From Streptomyces mashuensis (lineage in GTDB: Bacteria > Actinomycetota > Actinomycetes > Streptomycetales > Streptomycetaceae), in contig NZ_BNBD01000002.1 of the NCBI RefSeq assembly GCF_014654785.1, positions 186,001 through 250,000 of the forward strand: 64,000 bases of DNA. The letters run 5' to 3'. Made by a program: the position numbers and the translations under genes. The number at the start of each line of letters is the position of its first letter. The stretch's first letter is position 1. The notes under the pieces are model-generated. The model ran no database searches and was not told the origin of the DNA. It saw only the letters and a list, made by a program, of their open reading frames with translations. Below are positions 42,236 through 49,823 of this stretch, piece by piece.

Positions 42236-42658
42236 TCAGATGACGTCGGTGACGTCGTAGAAGGCGGCCAGGCCGCCGCCGGTGGACCGCTCCCGGCCTA
42301 TGGCGAGGCTCGGCTCGGAGCGCTCGGCGCGGACCTGACGCTCGTACTCGGCGTCGGAGACCAGGCGCACCGTGTGGTCGACGGTGCGGAAGCCGACGGC
42401 GCTCCACTTCTCGACGCCGTACCGCGTGGTGTGGGTGACCGGGTCGCGGTACTCAACGAGTCGGATGATCAGGACCGGCCGGGCCTTGTCGCTGATGACG
42501 GACTCGCGCAGCGTCTTGCCGCCCAGGATCTCCAGGGAGTACACGGCATCGTGCTCGGCCTGGATGTCGACGGGTCCGGAGTCGGCGAGGACGGTGCGCA
42601 GGGGCCCGCACCGGGCGGTGAGTTCGTCCATGGTGGGCAGGGTCAGGGTCAAGGACAC
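42236..42658 (-). CDS. Orphan protein
   Basis: A 140-residue protein read from GTG 42658. The ribosome site is the tail GAAAGGGGA of leader copy 5. Sequence is strand-rich (KARPVLIIRLVEYRDPVTHTTRY) with a charged C-terminal half; no motif is recognised. It is the first gene behind a promoter box, so it probably opens a sub-operon of the minus array. Confidence 0.6.
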   Translation of the reverse strand: MSLTLTLPTMDELTARCGPLRTVLADSGPVDIQAEHDAVYSLEILGGKTLRESVISDKARPVLIIRLVEYRDPVTHTTRYGVEKWSAVGFRTVDHTVRLVSDAEYERQVRAERSEPSLAIGRERSTGGGLAAFYDVTDVI

Positions 42659-42660
42659 GA

Positions 42661-42729
42661 TGGTCCCCTTTCGGTTTGGGTCTGTGGCGGTTGCTCTCCG
42701 CCAACACCAGAAATACTACAGCACACGTC
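42661..42729 (-). promoter_or_regulatory. AGAGCAA leader with promoter-like box (copy 5)
   Basis: Minus strand: GACGTGTGCTGTAGTATTT (42729-42711), stem GGCGG-AGAGCAA-CCGCC (42702-42686), tail GACCCAAACCGAAAGGGG before GTG 42658. Confidence 0.8.
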
Positions 42730-42797
42730 ACGTGGGGCGATAGTGGTCCCCGGAAATTCGAGCCACCCACCCCCGCCGCGCCACGCGCTGCGCCGAT

Positions 42798-44513
42798 CTA
42801 GTTGGTCCTCGTGTTGGTCAGGTGCGGCCCGATATACCCGACGACCAGACGGCCGGCACTCCAGCCCTGCGTCCCCTTTACGTCGTCCAGGAAGTACACC
42901 CGCGGAGCGATGCCCCGTGTGGCGAGCTTCAGGTGCGCCTGCATCCCGACACGGCCGCCGTCCAGGGCCGGGAACTGCCGCTCATGCCCGTACTGCGCCA
43001 TCGTCTGCCCGGTCTCCGTCATCGCGACCTGCCGGAACGGGTACGCCTTCGCGCCTGGGGGCGTGGTCGTGCAGAACTGGTAGAAGCCACCGTTGAATCC
43101 GGCCTTCGCCGCCGCGACGTACGAGTCGAGCGATACCAGCGCCGTCCAGCACTTCGCCGCCCAGGTGCGCGACATGGCGTGTTCGTCGAGCCCGAACGTA
43201 ATCCGCCGATCCGCCGTCACTGTCAGGTGCTCGAGCTCCGCCAGGCGCTCCCACAGCTCCTCGAACGACGAGGGAACGCCCGGCAAGCTCTCGGCCGCCT
43301 CGGCGACCTCCTCGGAGCGGCCCTGGCGCAGCAACAGAAGCCGGAGACGGTCCGCCTCGGCCCGCGCCCGCTGCAACGCGTCAAGCGTCGTCAGGTGGTC
43401 CTCGATCTCGTTGTCCCGCTCGACGATGACGGCCTGGAGCTGGCCCTGCATGGACGTGTTCGTTCGCTCTGCCAACTCGACGGTACGACCCAGTTCCGAC
43501 AGCTCTTTGTCGGCCTGCTCCAGCAGACCGTTCAGCAGGGTCACCTCGACGCGCAGCTCTTCGTCGTGCTCGCCCTTCCGCTGCGCCGGTACGGAGGTCA
43601 GGAGCCGGGCCTTGTCCATGGTTTCGCGGCGCTCTTGCCGTTGCTGCTCGGCGAAGCGGTCGGGGAACGCCACGGCGGAAAGCTGCGGGGGCAGGGGGCG
43701 TTCCAGAGCGAGGGCGTAAATACGGCGGGCAATGCCGCGCCACGCCTGGTCAGCCGGATCGGTCAACCGTGAGGGGCCCATGAACCGGTGACGGGCGGCA
43801 TCCGGCGCCCAGGCCGGATCGACCAGCGGCAGGAATGTCCGCACGCAGCCAGGGCCGACACGATGGTCGTGGCCGATCTCTTCCCGGAAGGCGTCGACCG
43901 TGGCCAGGTCCCATAGCAGGTACATGGACGCGTCCCCGGCGAGCTGCCGCATCGTGCCGGCCACGCGCTCCGACCACAGCGGATCGGCTTGGGTGGGCCG
44001 TGCGGCAACGACCGTGGGCGTCTGCCGCTGGGGGTCGCGCAGCACGTCGACAAGGAAGTGCACGCGGTCGTGGGGGACGCGCAGCGCGTTCACGCTCAGC
44101 CTCGCCATGCCGTCGCGCGGTTCCAGCTTCGCCACCAGGTCGCGGATGAGCCGGGGTTTGCCGGTGCGCAAGGTCTGCGCGCTGTTCGGGAAGCACTCCA
44201 GGTCGACGCTCACCGTGCCGCCCGTGCTGGAGCGAACCGCCGTCACTGTGGTGCGCCAGGTCGCCTCCGTCTTGTCCTCGCGGAGCTGGATACGGGTGGC
44301 GTACTCGGCACCATCGTCGTCGTATGCGGCCTGCGACAGCAGCAGGGACGACCGGTCGAGCGTGTGCTGCCCGGTGCCGAGCTGCACGGTCGCGCGCGGG
44401 AACTTCTTCCTCAGCCACGCCCCCGACACCCCTCGGACGGTGTCAAGCAGTGTCTCCGCCTCTGGCACGGCGAATACGGAGCGATGGGCGAGTGTGCTGG
44501 CAGGTGGACTCAA
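42798..44513 (-). CDS. Large orphan protein with central coiled coil
   Basis: A 571-residue protein from TTG 44513 (GAGG upstream). Residues ~1-290 are alpha/beta without a known signature. Residues ~290-400 form a clear coiled coil (RQERRETMDKARL, then EVTLLNGLLEQADKELSELGRTVE-like heptads). The C-terminal ~150 residues contain GGRVGMQAHLKLATRG, RVYFLDD and VGYIGPHL, a compact domain I associate with C-termini of large accessory-island proteins without being able to name it. No membrane segment. A defence or DNA-processing role is possible from layout and location only. Confidence 0.6.
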   Translation of the reverse strand: MSPPASTLAHRSVFAVPEAETLLDTVRGVSGAWLRKKFPRATVQLGTGQHTLDRSSLLLSQAAYDDDGAEYATRIQLREDKTEATWRTTVTAVRSSTGGTVSVDLECFPNSAQTLRTGKPRLIRDLVAKLEPRDGMARLSVNALRVPHDRVHFLVDVLRDPQRQTPTVVAARPTQADPLWSERVAGTMRQLAGDASMYLLWDLATVDAFREEIGHDHRVGPGCVRTFLPLVDPAWAPDAARHRFMGPSRLTDPADQAWRGIARRIYALALERPLPPQLSAVAFPDRFAEQQRQERRETMDKARLLTSVPAQRKGEHDEELRVEVTLLNGLLEQADKELSELGRTVELAERTNTSMQGQLQAVIVERDNEIEDHLTTLDALQRARAEADRLRLLLLRQGRSEEVAEAAESLPGVPSSFEELWERLAELEHLTVTADRRITFGLDEHAMSRTWAAKCWTALVSLDSYVAAAKAGFNGGFYQFCTTTPPGAKAYPFRQVAMTETGQTMAQYGHERQFPALDGGRVGMQAHLKLATRGIAPRVYFLDDVKGTQGWSAGRLVVGYIGPHLTNTRTN

Positions 44514-44684
44514 CGGAACCTCACGGGCGGGTGGGGCCTGGCACGTGACCAGACCAGTCGGAAGGGCCCCGCGCGCAGGTCAGAGAGCCTATGGGGGGTC
44601 TCTGGCGGCGCGCGGGGAGAACTGTGCAAGGTGGCCGACACCCGACCCCCAGCTAGGGGGCGGGCGGGGCCGGCATTCAGCGGG

Positions 44685-45180
44685 TCAGCGGTGGATCTGC
44701 CGGATGTGGCGGTACCAGCGCAGGAGAACGCCCGTCGCCTGCTCGGCGAGCCACACACGGCGCTCCTCGGCCGACGCGCCGTCCCACGCGATCACCGGGC
44801 CGGTGGGGTCGATCACGGGCGTGAACGGGGACTCCAGCACGACGTCGATGACGAGGGCGCGTTCACGGGTGGGCAGCTGCGGGTCGGCCGACCGGTTGCA
44901 GCGCGCGAAGGTGTCGATGTGGCCCAGCAGCCACTCCCGCTCGGTGATGTACGGACCGATCTCGTCGGCCGCCGCGCGTACGGCCGCCCACCGGTCAACG
45001 GCCTCAACTGTCGTCGATTTCAGGCCGCGGGCGAACATGTCCTGCCATGCCTCGGCGTACGGGCCCAGCGAGCCGTCCGGCTGGAGCATGGCGCGCGCAG
45101 GGACGACGTGGAAGACCTCCCCCCCCCCGCTGGTGGAGGACGGTGAACGTGCGGACGGTCTTGTCGAGCGAGACAGGCAT
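44685..45180 (-). pseudogene. Orphan gene interrupted at a G10 homopolymer (frameshift)
   Basis: Reading from ATG 45180 gives MPVSLDKTVRTFTVLHQRGG, closely matching the start MPVTLAKTLRSFTVL of the gene at 46169-46588. The frame then runs through ten G (plus-strand C tract 45119-45128) and goes wrong. Dropping one G joins it to the frame that codes EVFHVVPARAMLQPDG and continues to a stop at 44685, giving about 164 residues. The downstream part alone is open from ATG 45089. A sequencing error, a pseudogene or slippage-based phase variation all fit. Confidence 0.65.
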
Positions 45181-45256
45181 GGCGAAAGAGCCCTTTCAGG
45201 AGGAGAGCAAGAGGAGGAAGGGGCGCCCGTGCCGACGACGGGCGCCGTGGAGCGGG

Positions 45257-45676
45257 CTAGGAGCCGAAGTGGCTACGCCCGTCGTGATGAAGGTGGATGC
45301 CGTCCACGTGCAGGTGCTTGGTGGTCTCGTATTCGTTCCAGGTGCGCGCGGCCGTGTCCCAGCCGGAGGCGCCGACGATCCAGCCGTAGAAGTAGCCCGT
45401 GCCGAACCGCTCGTACTGGCCAAGACCCCGCTCGTCGGGGTGCGCGGCAAGAACGGCTTCGAACATCGCCCGGATGGCGTGCGTCTCGAAGGTGTCGACG
45501 CCGAAGCGGCGGGACTCGAAGTGGCAGTAGCCGTAGTCCTTCACGTCCGTACGGGAGGAGACGGCCAGCCGCGCGGCGACATCGTCGGGCAGCACTACGA
45601 CCGGCCGGTCCCACTGGTCGAGCGTGACGGTGATCTGCGCCGGGGTCAGCTCGGTCGTGATCGTGGAAGTGGTCAT
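45257..45676 (-). CDS. Orphan protein
   Basis: A 139-residue soluble protein with a Thr-rich start (MTTSTITTELTPAQITVTLD) and an aromatic C-terminal half (GTGYFYGWIVGASGWDTA, then His-rich LHVDGIHLHHDG). The leader CCTGAAAGGGTCTTTCCGG before ATG 45676 is shared with the genes at 45180 and 46588. No family is recognised. Confidence 0.6.
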   Translation of the reverse strand: MTTSTITTELTPAQITVTLDQWDRPVVVLPDDVAARLAVSSRTDVKDYGYCHFESRRFGVDTFETHAIRAMFEAVLAAHPDERGLGQYERFGTGYFYGWIVGASGWDTAARTWNEYETTKHLHVDGIHLHHDGRSHFGS

Positions 45677-45818
45677 CCGGAAAGACCCTTTCAGGGGAGA
45701 GCGGACGGGATTTCGCGAGTTTTGAGAGCCCTCTATGCGCGCGCACGCGTAAGAGCGTCTTGGTTCACGCTGTTTTGCGTGTTCGAGGCGGGTGGGGTGG
45801 GTGTGGCAGGAGTCGCGG

Positions 45819-46052
45819 TCAGGCGAGGTTGAACTCGTGGACGAGACGCCAGGACGGCAGGACGCCCCACTCGGTGCTCGGCTCGCGGATGCAGGCGCGG
45901 TTCGTGGTGTATCCCTCGGCCGTGAAGCCGCGCGTGAAGTAGTAGAGGCGGCCGCCGATGAGGCGCATGTGCTCCACCCATCCCTCACCCCAGCCCAGGA
46001 TGTGCTGGTCCATGTCGAAGCGAGGGCTGATGGTGAAGGTCTTCGTGGTCAT
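45819..46052 (-). CDS. Small orphan protein
   Basis: A 77-residue protein with alternating aromatic and glycine residues (MDQHILGWGEGWVEHMRLIGGRLYYF), probably a small beta-rich fold. ATG 46052 has AGGAG 7 nt upstream, which fixes the start against the upstream in-frame codons. Function is unknown. Confidence 0.6.
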   Translation of the reverse strand: MTTKTFTISPRFDMDQHILGWGEGWVEHMRLIGGRLYYFTRGFTAEGYTTNRACIREPSTEWGVLPSWRLVHEFNLA

Positions 46053-46082
46053 GGTGGTGCTCCTCGTGGTTGCGGTGAGTCG

Positions 46083-46140
46083 GGGCGGTGCGCCCGGCGC
46101 CGGCACCGGTGTTCCGGTACGGGGGCAGGGCGCACCGCCC
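46083..46140 (-). terminator. Post-stop GC inverted repeat
   Basis: A perfect 13-bp inverted repeat GGGCGGTGCGCCC/GGGCGCACCGCCC with a 32-nt GC-rich loop after the stop of the 139-residue gene. Confidence 0.6.
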
Positions 46141-46168
46141 GCCGGGGAGGGCGGGCGGCGCTTGCCGG

Positions 46169-46588
46169 TCAGGCGGTGGTGAGCTCGTGGTGCTCGCGCA
46201 TGACCTCGGTGAGGACGAACGCGGTGAGCGGGAGGCGGGCCAGGATCGGGTGGCCGATCCAGCGGGCGCGGCCTTCGGTGCCCATGGCGTCGGCCCAGGT
46301 GCGCAGGCTCCGGTAGACCGCGCAGGCTGCGCCGTACTCCACGCCGAGGCGGTACGTGTAGTCCTCGATCGCCGTTTCGCGGTCGTGGATGGCGACGGCC
46401 TTGGTGTGGGCGTCGAAGCCGTCGATGGCTGTCACCTCGCGCAGGTCGAGGCAGTCGCCCCAGTACGCGTCGAAGTAGAGGAGATCGCGGTCTTCCTGGG
46501 TGGCGGGGGTGAGGAGTACGGCGCGCACGGTGCCGTCCTGCATGAGGACGGTGAAGGAGCGGAGGGTCTTGGCCAGGGTGACGGGCAT
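46169..46588 (-). CDS. Orphan protein, intact paralogue of the frameshifted 44.7-45.2 kb gene
   Basis: A 139-residue protein starting MPVTLAKTLRSFTVLMQDG. The first 15 residues match the frameshifted neighbour; the rest diverges. The middle has an acidic patch (FDAYWGDCLDLREVTAIDGFD) and the end a helix (LTAFVLTEVMREHHELTTA). The leader CACCTGAAAGGTAGGACACCC belongs to the second leader type of this array. Just upstream lies the IS110-family insertion, which separates the gene from the leader-promoter at 48.1 kb. Confidence 0.65.
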   Translation of the reverse strand: MPVTLAKTLRSFTVLMQDGTVRAVLLTPATQEDRDLLYFDAYWGDCLDLREVTAIDGFDAHTKAVAIHDRETAIEDYTYRLGVEYGAACAVYRSLRTWADAMGTEGRARWIGHPILARLPLTAFVLTEVMREHHELTTA

Positions 46589-46660
46589 GGGTGTCCTACC
46601 TTTCAGGTGTGGGTCTGACTCTGGTCATTCGTAAGATCGGAGGGCCCAGGGGCTCTGGGT

Positions 46661-46768
46661 ATGGCTGGCATGGCGGAGACCGTTCGATGGCTCAAGGAAC
46701 TTGGCCGCCCGGAGCCCCGCGACGACTCGACCGCCAATTGGGAGATGCGACTCCGATCGCTGCTGTAG
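46661..46768 (+). CDS. Doubtful 35-codon ORF inside the IS left end
   Basis: ATG 46661 to TAG 46768 encodes MAGMAETVRWLKELGRPEPR and ends EMRLRSLL. Composition is protein-like, yet the position is where an IS110 bridge RNA would lie, and there is no good ribosome site. It may be the tail of an older gene or chance. Confidence 0.2.
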   Translation: MAGMAETVRWLKELGRPEPRDDSTANWEMRLRSLL

Positions 46769-46826
46769 GACAACGCCGGCGAGGTCGTCTGCGGGATCGA
46801 TCTACGACGAGCTGGCGGAGGTGACC

Positions 46827-48017
46827 GTGCCTGAGATCTGGGCCGGGGTAGACATCGGCAAGACGCATCACCACGCGGTGGTGATCGACGCGGAGGGCAA
46901 GCGTCTGCTGTCCCGCCGGGTCCAGAACGACGAGACCGAGCTCCTCGCGCTCATCGGCGACGTCTTGGAGATATCCCGGGACGCGCTGTGGGCGGTAGAC
47001 CTCAACCATGGTGGTGCCGCGCTGCTGATCGGCCTGCTGGTCAGCCATGGCCAGCCGGTCGCCTATCTCACCGGCCTGGCAATTCACCGCGCTTCGGCTA
47101 CCTACCGCGGCGAGGGCAAGACAGACGCGAAGGACGCCTTCGTCATCGCCGACCAGGCCCGCGTCCGCCACGACCTCGGCCTGCTGCGACCCGGCGACGA
47201 GATCGCCGTCGACCTGCGCACGCTGACCACCCGCCGCCTGGACCTGATCTTCGACCGCACCCGCCAGATCAACCGGCTCCGTGCCCAACTCCTGGAGATC
47301 TTCCCTGCGCTGGAACGGTCCCTGGAGCTGACGAACCACGGTCCGGTGATGCTGCTGACCGGCTTCCAGACCCCGGCGGCGATCCGCCGTGCGGGCGCGA
47401 GCCGGATCGAGACGTGGCTGAGGAACCGCAAGGTCCGGGGCGCCGCCACACTGGCGAAGAGTGCGGTGGAGGCCGCCCGGGCTCAGCACACCGTGCTCCC
47501 TGGCGAGGAACTGGCCGCCGCCATGGTGGTCCGCCTCGCGAAGGGAGTGATGGCCCTCGACGAGGAGATCGCTGAGCTCGACACCCTGATCGAGGCCAAG
47601 TTTCGCGAGCACCCGCATGCCGAGGTGATCCGCAGCCTGCCCGGTATGGGAACCAAACTCGCGGCGGAGTTCATCGCCGCGACCGGCGGCGACATGGACG
47701 CCTTCGGCAGCTCCGACCGCTTGGCCGGCTTCGCCGGCCTGGCACCCAGACCCCGCGACTCCGGCCGCGTCAGCGGCAACATGCGCAGGCCCCGGCGCTA
47801 CCACCGCGGGCTGCTGAGAACCATGTACCTGTCCGCGATGGTCAGCCTGCGGTGCTGTCCCGCCTCGAAGGCGTACTACGACCGGAAGCGGAGCGAGGGC
47901 AAGGGACACAAGCGGGCACTGCTGGCCCTCGCGCGCAGGCGCCTCAACGTTCTGTGGGCGATGATCCGAGACGGAGAGTGCTTTCACTCTTCACCCCCCG
48001 TCACGGGAGCAGCTTGA
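46827..48017 (+). CDS. IS110-family DEDD transposase
   Basis: A 396-residue RNA-guided recombinase-type transposase. The N-terminal RuvC-like domain starts GVDIGKTHHHAVVID (first Asp) and continues with GKTDAKDAFVIAD. The C-terminal Tnp_20 domain has LPGMGTKLAAEFIAATGG and GLAPRPRDSG with the serine used for DNA cleavage. No truncation is seen, so the element could be active. GTG 46827 has GGCGGAGG 5 nt upstream, favouring it over the in-frame codons back to 46701. Confidence 0.92.
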   Translation: MPEIWAGVDIGKTHHHAVVIDAEGKRLLSRRVQNDETELLALIGDVLEISRDALWAVDLNHGGAALLIGLLVSHGQPVAYLTGLAIHRASATYRGEGKTDAKDAFVIADQARVRHDLGLLRPGDEIAVDLRTLTTRRLDLIFDRTRQINRLRAQLLEIFPALERSLELTNHGPVMLLTGFQTPAAIRRAGASRIETWLRNRKVRGAATLAKSAVEAARAQHTVLPGEELAAAMVVRLAKGVMALDEEIAELDTLIEAKFREHPHAEVIRSLPGMGTKLAAEFIAATGGDMDAFGSSDRLAGFAGLAPRPRDSGRVSGNMRRPRRYHRGLLRTMYLSAMVSLRCCPASKAYYDRKRSEGKGHKRALLALARRRLNVLWAMIRDGECFHSSPPVTGAA

Positions 48018-48030
48018 CAACACGATTGGG

Positions 48031-48123
48031 AAGTTCCTTTTCGGTTCGGGTCTGTTGGCCCGGTTGCTCTCCGGGCCGTTGGCGTCGCTTCCCGCCAACA
48101 CCTAAATAGTACAGCACGCATCA
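48031..48123 (-). promoter_or_regulatory. AGAGCAA leader with promoter-like box, cut off from its gene by IS110 (copy 6)
   Basis: Minus strand: GATGCGTGCTGTACTATTT box (48122-48104). An extra hairpin with GTTGGCG/CGCCAAC arms (48100-48079) follows, then the stem GGCCCGG-AGAGCAA-CCGGGCC (48077-48057) and the tail GACCCGAACCGAAAAGGAA. The tail runs straight into the IS110 end, so no start codon follows. Confidence 0.78.
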
Positions 48124-48192
48124 TCTCGTTGGGAACCCCGCCGGACGCCCCCACTTCACACCCCACATAAGGCACCCCGGATCGCCAGTCAT

Positions 48193-48295
48193 GACGTGCG
48201 CTGTACTTTTTCATTCGGAGTGCGTAGCGTTCTCATCGCACCACCGGCCCGGAGAGCAACCGGGCCAACAGACCCGAACCGAAAAGGACTTCGTC
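48193..48295 (+). promoter_or_regulatory. AGAGCAA leader with promoter-like box (copy 7)
   Basis: Box GACGTGCGCTGTACTTTTT (48193-48211), stem GGCCCGG-AGAGCAA-CCGGGCC (48246-48266), tail GACCCGAACCGAAAAGGA before ATG 48296. It is back to back with copy 6, 70 nt apart, and has the same 7-bp stem sequence. Confidence 0.8.
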
Positions 48296-48676
48296 ATGCG
48301 CAGACTGCGCCTGTCCACCCTCCGGCCCCGCCCCGCCGCGCTCCTCGCCACCGGACTGGCCACCGCCACCCTCGGCGCCCTCGCCACCTTCGGCCACACC
48401 TACGACGGGCAGAACGCTGGAGCCACCTTCGGCACCTCTGGCTGCTCCATCGGCGTCGAATGGCGGGGCAACCCCGGCCTCTTCGGCTCCTGCACCGGCA
48501 CAGACCCGGACGCCAAGCCCACCCAGGACGAGATCGTGACCGCGTTCAACGACGGCTTCACCGACGGCCGCGCGGACGCCCTCGGCGACGACAACCGCGA
48601 CGGCCGGATCGACGAAGGCGAGAGCGGCTGGGACTGCCACACCATGGGCAATCGCATCTGCGGCACCCACCACTGA
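48296..48676 (+). CDS. Small secreted protein with an EF-hand-like calcium loop
   Basis: A 126-residue protein with an Arg-rich start, a hydrophobic signal (about residues 14-35, LLATGLATATLGALATFG) and a mature part of about 85 residues. DDNRDGRIDEGE near residue 105 fits the 12-residue EF-hand loop at every ligand position (D-x-N-x-D-G-x-I-x-x-x-E). Four Cys in the mature part (one in TSGCSIG, one in GSCTG, then WDCH and RICG) could form two disulfides. It is the first gene of the plus-strand array, behind leader copy 7. Confidence 0.68.
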   Translation: MRRLRLSTLRPRPAALLATGLATATLGALATFGHTYDGQNAGATFGTSGCSIGVEWRGNPGLFGSCTGTDPDAKPTQDEIVTAFNDGFTDGRADALGDDNRDGRIDEGESGWDCHTMGNRICGTHH

Positions 48677-48685
48677 CCATCCGCC

Positions 48686-48717
48686 GCCGGGGCGCAGCCG
48701 CGCCGCTGCGCCCCGGC
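48686..48717 (+). terminator. Post-stop GC hairpin
   Basis: A perfect 13-bp stem GCCGGGGCGCAGC/GCTGCGCCCCGGC with a 6-nt loop, 9 nt after the stop of the EF-hand-like gene. Confidence 0.7.
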
Positions 48718-48755
48718 CCGCCTGCCAATTCCCCGCCCGACCAGAAGGACCCGTC

Positions 48756-49406
48756 ATGCGCACACTTGCCCTCGGTTCCGAAACCCTTCACCTCACCGAC
48801 CGGCCGATCGATCCCGACCACCCGCCCCTGCCGTACGGACTCACCCTCGACCAGGCCGTGGCTGTCCACGCCCATGAGGTGAAGGCTGGTGACCTCGTGC
48901 TCGCCGCCTTCTCTGACGAGAGCGGCGCCCGCCAAGCGGAACACGTCCCCACCCCGTACTCCGCCGACCCGCACGCGTTGCGGGACTGCCCGTGCGAGGG
49001 GTGTGAGGAGTGCGAGGACGTCGACACGTGGACGCTTGGCGACCACGGCCGCGTTGCCGATGTCGGGTGGCGGTTCGTGTGCCTGGCCCCCTCCGAGCGT
49101 GGTGAGGGTGACGAGGGCGACGAGCCGTGCGCCATCGAGCTGCGCAACCTGCCCGTGGCCGTGATCCCTGCCGACGTCGTCGCAGCTGCCGAGGAAGCCG
49201 CCAGGCCCCCCGTGCGTACGTACGGCGTGATGTGGTCTGCCGACTTCGAGGCGTCCAGTCCGCAGGAGGCTGCACGGCTCGCCTACGAACAGCTCAAGAG
49301 CTACGCCACCGACGGGTGGCCGCCGGAGCTTGAGGTCACCGACGAGGCCGGGCGCGTGACCGTCATCGACCTGAACGCCACGCAGCGGACGGAGGGAAAC
49401 CGGTGA
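48756..49406 (+). CDS. Orphan protein with internal Cys cluster
   Basis: A 216-residue acidic protein. CPCEGCEEC near residue 80 is a dense Cys motif of zinc-ribbon type. The C-terminal 60 residues (VMWSADFEASSPQEAARLAYEQL) resemble a small alpha/beta domain. GAAGGA precedes ATG 48756. Its stop overlaps the next start (GTGA). There is no AGAGCAA leader. No family is recognised. Confidence 0.6.
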   Translation: MRTLALGSETLHLTDRPIDPDHPPLPYGLTLDQAVAVHAHEVKAGDLVLAAFSDESGARQAEHVPTPYSADPHALRDCPCEGCEECEDVDTWTLGDHGRVADVGWRFVCLAPSERGEGDEGDEPCAIELRNLPVAVIPADVVAAAEEAARPPVRTYGVMWSADFEASSPQEAARLAYEQLKSYATDGWPPELEVTDEAGRVTVIDLNATQRTEGNR

Positions 49407-49615
49407 CGGACTGGAGGGGGATGGGACGCGGCGACTTCGACGAGTCGGCCCCACTCGCCCTGGTCGACGAGCGGGCCGCACGGATCGGGGCCCCGGTGCC
49501 GGCCACCCCGGACACGTACGGCACCGCCGCCCTGTTTGGCGACGAGGCGCCCGTGCGCAGGGTCGCGCCCCGCCGGACTCAGGCCGAGAAGCCCCAGGCC
49601 GACGCCCTGTTCTAG
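49403..49615 (+). CDS. Small orphan protein
   Basis: A 70-residue hydrophilic protein starting MTDWRGMGRGDFDESAPL, coupled to the previous gene by a GTGA overlap. Pro/Ala-rich and probably unstructured in part. The coupling argues that it is real; function is unknown. Confidence 0.5.
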   Translation: MTDWRGMGRGDFDESAPLALVDERAARIGAPVPATPDTYGTAALFGDEAPVRRVAPRRTQAEKPQADALF

Positions 49616-49748
49616 CCAGCCGGTTCAAGTGCAGCGCGCGTTGCCGAATCCCTGGGGCGCAGCACCGTCGCGGTCGAGAACGTGACCAAAGTTCGCTTGC
49701 GGCCTACCCATTTGCGGATCGTTCACGATCCGGGACTAGACCCATTGC

Positions 49749-49823
49749 GACGCGTGCTGTAGTATTTTTCTTGTTGGCGGAGAGCAACCGCCGACACAGA
49801 CCCGAACCGAAAAGGGGACCCCC
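49749..49823 (+). promoter_or_regulatory. AGAGCAA leader with promoter-like box (copy 8)
   Basis: Box GACGCGTGCTGTAGTATTT (49749-49767), identical to copy 1, stem GGCGG-AGAGCAA-CCGCC (49776-49792), tail GACCCGAACCGAAAAGGGGA before GTG 49824. Confidence 0.82.

Larger units (their letters stand above)
46619..48035 (+). mobile_element. IS110-family insertion sequence (ends approximate)
   Basis: A full-length DEDD transposase gene with about 200 nt of upstream and about 20 nt of downstream non-coding DNA. The right side (TTGACAACACGATTGGGAAG after the stop) looks like an IS110 end. IS110 elements lack terminal inverted repeats and usually make little or no target duplication, so ends are estimated where recognisable array sequence resumes: GGTCTG at 46613-46618 on the left and the leader tail at 48031 on the right. 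In this family the non-coding end upstream of the gene can encode the bridge RNA that picks target and donor sites. The element splits the minus-strand array. Confidence 0.75.

Noticed and set aside
46661..46768. Small ORF as a second IS protein
   Set aside because: No ribosome site, and the position overlaps the region expected to encode the bridge RNA. Kept only as a low-confidence feature.
46600..48047. Target-site duplication around the IS110 element
   Set aside because: The flanking leader tails match at only about two thirds of positions and are explained by the repeated leader family. IS110 elements usually leave little or no duplication.
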